Positions 30,986 to 33,528 of a DNA stretch of 33,528 bases are shown here, piece by piece; positions within the stretch are counted from its first letter, which is position 1, and each line of letters begins with the position of its first letter. The stretch is from Oligoflexales bacterium (GTDB taxonomy: Bacteria > Bdellovibrionota_B > Oligoflexia > Oligoflexales > RGVZ01), in the NCBI GenBank assembly GCA_947468665.1, contig CANILH010000029.1, positions 1-33,528 of the forward strand, written 5' to 3'. The notes beneath the pieces are model-generated. The model made no database searches. It saw only the letters and a list, made by a program, of their open reading frames with translations, and was not told where the DNA came from. The translations under genes and the position numbers were made by a program.

Positions 30986-32344
30986 GTGAGATTATTTTTA
31001 TCCGGGATTTTGTCGGTGTTTTTATCTCTCGCCGCGACGACCTGTTTCGCGGAAGCTCAGGCACTTTTTCACCCGACCGATCCCAGTCTTAACGTGATCG
31101 CGGGTGATCTTCGCAAAGCGACCTCCAATATTGATATCGCCATGTACAGCATGGACGTAAGTGACGATAGCCCTGTGGTCATGGCACTTAAGAGTGAACC
31201 GCTGACGTCAAGGATCCACAATGGCTCCCTGCATGTCCGGGTGATCTTTGAGGGCTACGGCAGTGATGAGGATAACACGGCTCACAGCGAGGCTCTTGAG
31301 CAGCTTGGAGTTGATGTCCGGTGGTTTTCAAGCGGTCGCAAGGTCCACCATAAATTTGCGGTCATTGACGGAGATCAGCCAAGCCCCACACTGATCACAG
31401 GCTCTGCCAACTGGTCACTCGGATCCATGAAAAATTACGACGAGGCGATCATGGTATTCCGGGGCGAGCCCGGAATCAGCCAGACGTTTCAGAAAGAATT
31501 TAATCTGCTCTGGGGTCTATCCTCAGAATACGGTGTGACGCGTTTTCCTGAGACAATAACTGTCGGTGACGCTCCGATGGAGCCAGGCGTCAGCGTCGCG
31601 TTCAATACCGCCAATTTCAAGATTACGGGCAGCCGATTGACAGCCATTGAGCCAAAGGTCTGGACATTGACCCATGCCATTGTAGTGGAGATCGACGCCG
31701 CTCAAACATCTCTTAAAATCGCGTCCACCCGGATTGTCCTGCGCCCGATTTATAACGCTATCCTACGCGCCGCGGCCCGTGGCGTAAAAATCGATATTCT
31801 CGTAAATGAAGACCAATACGAGTTGCCTAATGTTCGTCTCACGAGTGTACTCGCTGATTGCGCTGACGAGTATGATGACTCCTGCTCAAAAAATATCGAC
31901 TTCCCGTGGTTTCTGGAGTCACTCAGTTATCCAGGCCGGGAGAACGTCACAGTCCACGTGAAGTTTTTCAGCCTGAACACTCGCGTGACCCTGGCGAAGC
32001 AAATGCACGCCAAATATGTCGTGACTGACGACAACCGGGTCGCAAGCGGCTCATTTAACTGGAGCTCGTCTTCGGAGTACGACAATATCGAGAACGTCGT
32101 GAAGTTAGTTGATTCAGATTATCACAACGTGATCACGGCCTTTTCAGATAATCACGCGCGTATATTCAGTCGGGGGCGTGATCAATACGCGCCTTATATC
32201 CAAAAAATTGAGACCGCGATCACCACGGGGGTCAAAACAGACTGCGCGTTCGCGCCCATGGCTTTGACCTACAAAGAAATCGATTATCTGCTTGATAGCG
32301 GGCAGCGGGCCGGGCACAAGCCGTTTAAGGACGCTTGTCTGTAA
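30986..32344 (+). CDS. Exported phospholipase D-like protein
   Basis: A 452-residue protein with a signal peptide (RLFLSGILSVFLSLAATTCF, likely cut after CFA). The start is GTG 30986, with GAGGGG 7 nt upstream; a GTG at 30968 is an alternative. Two complete HxKxxxxD motifs of the phospholipase D superfamily are present: H121/K123/D128 in VHHKFAVID followed by TGSANWS, and H341/K343/D348 in MHAKYVVTD followed by SGSFNWS. The two halves form one active site that hydrolyses phosphodiesters, in a lipid or nucleic acid. Export to the periplasm or beyond rules out a purely cytoplasmic role such as cardiolipin synthesis. It follows the methyltransferase by 50 nt and may be co-transcribed. Confidence 0.92.
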   Translation: MRLFLSGILSVFLSLAATTCFAEAQALFHPTDPSLNVIAGDLRKATSNIDIAMYSMDVSDDSPVVMALKSEPLTSRIHNGSLHVRVIFEGYGSDEDNTAHSEALEQLGVDVRWFSSGRKVHHKFAVIDGDQPSPTLITGSANWSLGSMKNYDEAIMVFRGEPGISQTFQKEFNLLWGLSSEYGVTRFPETITVGDAPMEPGVSVAFNTANFKITGSRLTAIEPKVWTLTHAIVVEIDAAQTSLKIASTRIVLRPIYNAILRAAARGVKIDILVNEDQYELPNVRLTSVLADCADEYDDSCSKNIDFPWFLESLSYPGRENVTVHVKFFSLNTRVTLAKQMHAKYVVTDDNRVASGSFNWSSSSEYDNIENVVKLVDSDYHNVITAFSDNHARIFSRGRDQYAPYIQKIETAITTGVKTDCAFAPMALTYKEIDYLLDSGQRAGHKPFKDACL

Positions 32345-32363
32345 GATACTAAATCAGAGGAAA

Positions 32364-32600
32364 TTAACCGATATTCAGCTTCCTTACTTGGTGCTTGCCT
32401 TCTGCTCGTGGTTCATCAAAAAAGTCGTCGCTAAACATGGTCAGTGCTGCTTGTAAATTTTGCCAAGGCTGTGCTTTCGGTAGCAAAATGACGGCTGAAC
32501 CTACCTTGTGAATATACACTTCCGTGGCATTAAAACGGAAATCATCCGGAAGTCGCACCGCTTGGTTTTTGCCACTCCTGAATATTTTTGCTGTTTTCAT
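32364..32600 (-). CDS. vapB: VapB-type antitoxin (AbrB/SpoVT fold), no adjacent toxin
   Basis: A 78-residue protein whose N-terminus, MKTAKIFRSGKNQAVRLPDD followed by FRFNATEVYI, is the characteristic swapped-hairpin AbrB fold of VapB antitoxins. The C-terminal half (WQNLQAALTMFSDDFFDE) is the region that normally wraps the VapC PIN-domain toxin. GGAGGG lies 9 nt before the ATG. In VapBC loci the toxin gene follows directly and often overlaps. Here the stop codon is 19 nt from the end of the convergent phospholipase-D-like gene, so no vapC can follow on this strand. The gene is therefore an orphan antitoxin, retained or left over after loss of its partner. Confidence 0.85.
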   Translation of the reverse strand: MKTAKIFRSGKNQAVRLPDDFRFNATEVYIHKVGSAVILLPKAQPWQNLQAALTMFSDDFFDEPRAEGKHQVRKLNIG

Positions 32601-32663
32601 GTCGATATGCCCTCCATCACAGAAGCATATCCTATCGCAGGGTCAGCCGGGCGGTTTACTCTC

Positions 32664-32953
32664 CAGCCTAAAAATAAGGCTCTACCTTCGTGTCGAAGGT
32701 AACGATTATTATTTGTGCGCCGCATGCGGCAGGCGAGGCAGACTAAATGTTGGGCGCTACCTGCGTGTCGAAGGTAACGATCATTATTTGAGCGTTACAT
32801 GCGACGCAAAAGTGAATCGGAAGGTTTTGGTGCCAAATCGGGATCTGTCGGGCGCCATTAACACCGCTTTAATCAAAAAATGCTACATGGCGCGACATTG
32901 ATAGTCGCGGCCGAGCCTTCTCTGGGAGACACCGCTCAGCCTAAATATAAGGC
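32664..32953 (+). repeat. 17-nt direct repeat flanking 256 nt
   Basis: CAGCCTAAAAATAAGGC at 32664-32680 recurs at 32937-32953 with a single mismatch (T for A at the tenth base). The copies are 273 nt apart, a multiple of three, and both translate to QPK(N/Y)KA in the same frame, so they may be remnants of a repeated protein segment rather than insertion-site duplications. Confidence 0.65.
32683..32794 (+). repeat. Tandem direct duplication, 75-nt period, with hairpin in each copy
   Basis: Bases 32683-32719 and 32758-32794 match at 34 of 37 positions. The period is exactly 75 nt, so the repeat stays in frame and encodes YLRVEGND twice, 25 codons apart. Each copy starts with an inverted repeat: TACCTTCG-TGT-CGAAGGTA at 32683-32701 is perfect, and the copy at 32758-32776 has one mismatch. 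Confidence 0.8.
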
Positions 32954-33139
32954 CACATCAGTCGCTCGAGCAGATACATGGACGACCTTTGACAGCTTTG
33001 GTTTAAAGCTGACCGATGATGGTAGGTGGAAGCGCACCGATGGAATTGCGCGTTAACGCCATCACATCTGAACTCTAAATTAAGCCCACTCGCCGATTTG
33101 TGGCCTGTGACTCCAGCACCAACAACAGCGGAATAGGCG

Positions 33140-33528
33140 CTAAGAGTATCGCGTCCAGGGTGCCATAGTAATCTTGCCGACGGACTTGTTTTTCTCCTCG
33201 TCAACACCGTCAAGCCCCCATAGAAGGTGCGCCCGCTTAAATTTGAGTTTACTCATTGCTGCGCGCAATGGTCGCAGATCATATTCCACCTGGCTGGTTT
33301 TGTGATTGGAGATTTTAATCAATGAGTTCCCCCAAATGAGATCGATTGGCGCGCCGCGGGCGGTCTTGTAATATTGCGGACGAAGACGGTTCCCTGAGTA
33401 CTCACAAACCGCGAGGATTTCATTCAGCACGGCAATTCTGGCAAATGACAACTGAAGGCCCTCACCAATAACCCCGCCAGCGAAGAACGAAAGTATTCCG
33501 GTATCGGAAAATGTCCAAATATCGCTAC
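33140..33528 (-). CDS. C-terminal part of an AAA ATPase with DUF4143 domain
   Basis: The frame is open from the right edge to a TAG at 33140, so this is the last 129 codons of a gene that begins outside the window. The sequence WTFSDTGILSFFAGG, then an Asn-Glu helix (VLNEILAVCEYSG), then PQYYKTARGAPIDLIW follows the layout of DUF4143, the C-terminal nuclease-like domain of archaeal-type AAA ATPases also common in bacteria. In that family a VDF strand is followed by an E-x-K motif. Here the second part reads LIKISNHK, so the glutamate is not conserved. The N-terminal P-loop domain is not visible. Its function in bacteria is generally unknown. Confidence 0.65.
   Translation of the reverse strand, partial: SDIWTFSDTGILSFFAGGVIGEGLQLSFARIAVLNEILAVCEYSGNRLRPQYYKTARGAPIDLIWGNSLIKISNHKTSQVEYDLRPLRAAMSKLKFKRAHLLWGLDGVDEEKNKSVGKITMAPWTRYS

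Larger units (their letters stand above)
32620..33055 (+). pseudogene. Possible decayed coding sequence in two frames
   Basis: One frame, ending in TGA at 32901, reads through a duplicated YLRVEGND unit and then NRKVLVPNRDLSGAINTALI. A second frame, open from about 32863 to 33055, reads HGATLIVAAEPSLGDTAQPK and then ATSVARADTWTTFDSFGLKL. Neither has a credible start or ribosome site, and they overlap out of phase, as expected after a frameshift. The RDLSGAIN stretch recalls the end of the zinc ribbon in TnpB/OrfB-type transposases, but the paired CxxC motifs are not properly present, so that is a guess. Left boundary approximate. Confidence 0.3.
32601..33139. other. 539-nt region without an intact gene
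   Basis: Between the antitoxin gene and the DUF4143 gene only broken reading frames are seen. Two plus-strand frames carry protein-like sequence (one ends at 32901, the other at about 33055), and they overlap in different frames as if separated by a frameshift. The region contains a 25-codon direct duplication, two copies of a hairpin, a 17-nt direct repeat and a 12-bp palindrome GCCGCATGCGGC at 32719-32730. It should also contain the antitoxin promoter, but no convincing -35/-10 pair was found. Confidence 0.6.

Noticed and set aside
32683-32776. Two spaced repeats as a minimal CRISPR array
   Set aside because: Only two imperfect copies, in-frame spacing and no cas genes; an in-frame duplication explains them better.
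32524-32901. 125-codon plus-strand frame as an intact gene
   Set aside because: Its start lies antisense inside the antitoxin gene with no ribosome site; only the C-terminal part looks protein-like, so it is treated as a possible remnant.

Overview
The window looks like chromosomal DNA of a Gram-negative bacterium. It encodes several outer-membrane-type beta-barrels with signal peptides, at least five likely lipoproteins, a bifunctional penicillin-binding protein, a prepilin peptidase and an FtsY carrying an N-terminal membrane anchor. The mixture (lysine-rich H1-like protein, VWA lipoprotein, DUF4105/Lnb-type membrane protein, many two-component proteins, frequent GTG and TTG starts with good GGAG-type ribosome sites) suggests a delta-proteobacterial or Bdellovibrionota-like lineage. 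That placement is an inference from gene content. No rRNA, tRNA, CRISPR array or intact insertion sequence was seen.

Layout. 1-2228 (minus): a soluble histidine kinase, a single-domain response regulator and the 5' part of pyrD, closely spaced as an operon that continues past the left edge. 2309-4627 (plus): a large coiled-coil-like protein whose ends resemble an SMC/Rad50-type ATPase head without its nucleotide-binding residues. It converges, across a 22-bp perfect hairpin, on 4700-5632 (minus), a receiver protein fused to a CheA-P1/HPt-like domain with Tyr in place of the phospho-accepting His. 6096-6299 encodes an abundant-looking lysine-rich histone-H1-like protein with its own terminator. 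hppA (6505-8643) follows as an apparent single-gene unit, then a one-domain asparaginase-like protein and a nitrobindin-like beta-barrel protein.

9825-13697 (minus) is a cell-wall operon with overlapping genes: class A PBP, an LpoA-like lipoprotein and an OsmC-family protein. 13802-20888 (plus) holds a small outer-membrane-type protein and then a tightly coupled run: periplasmic cyclophilin, monofunctional transglycosylase, prepilin peptidase, GGDEF protein, acyl-CoA thioesterase, DUF4105 membrane protein and a sigma-factor-like protein with a C-terminal membrane helix. Several junctions are 4-nt ATGA overlaps. The region combines wall synthesis, envelope protein folding and processing, and c-di-GMP signalling.

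20996-26272 is rich in exported proteins (VWA lipoprotein, other lipoproteins, two beta-barrels) around ftsY. 26392-27381 (minus) is a winged-helix protein of unknown role. 27652-30935 couples a MASE1-PAS hybrid histidine kinase to a class I methyltransferase by a GTGA overlap. An exported phospholipase-D-like protein follows.

The right end (32364-33528) differs in character: a VapB-type antitoxin gene with no toxin beside it, about 540 nt of broken reading frames with direct and inverted repeats, and the 3' part of a gene for an AAA ATPase of the DUF4143 kind. This looks like an accessory or decaying segment. The least familiar items are the degenerate SMC-like protein, the receiver/pseudo-HPt protein and the membrane-tethered sigma-like protein. 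Each is described from motifs only and needs a database comparison.
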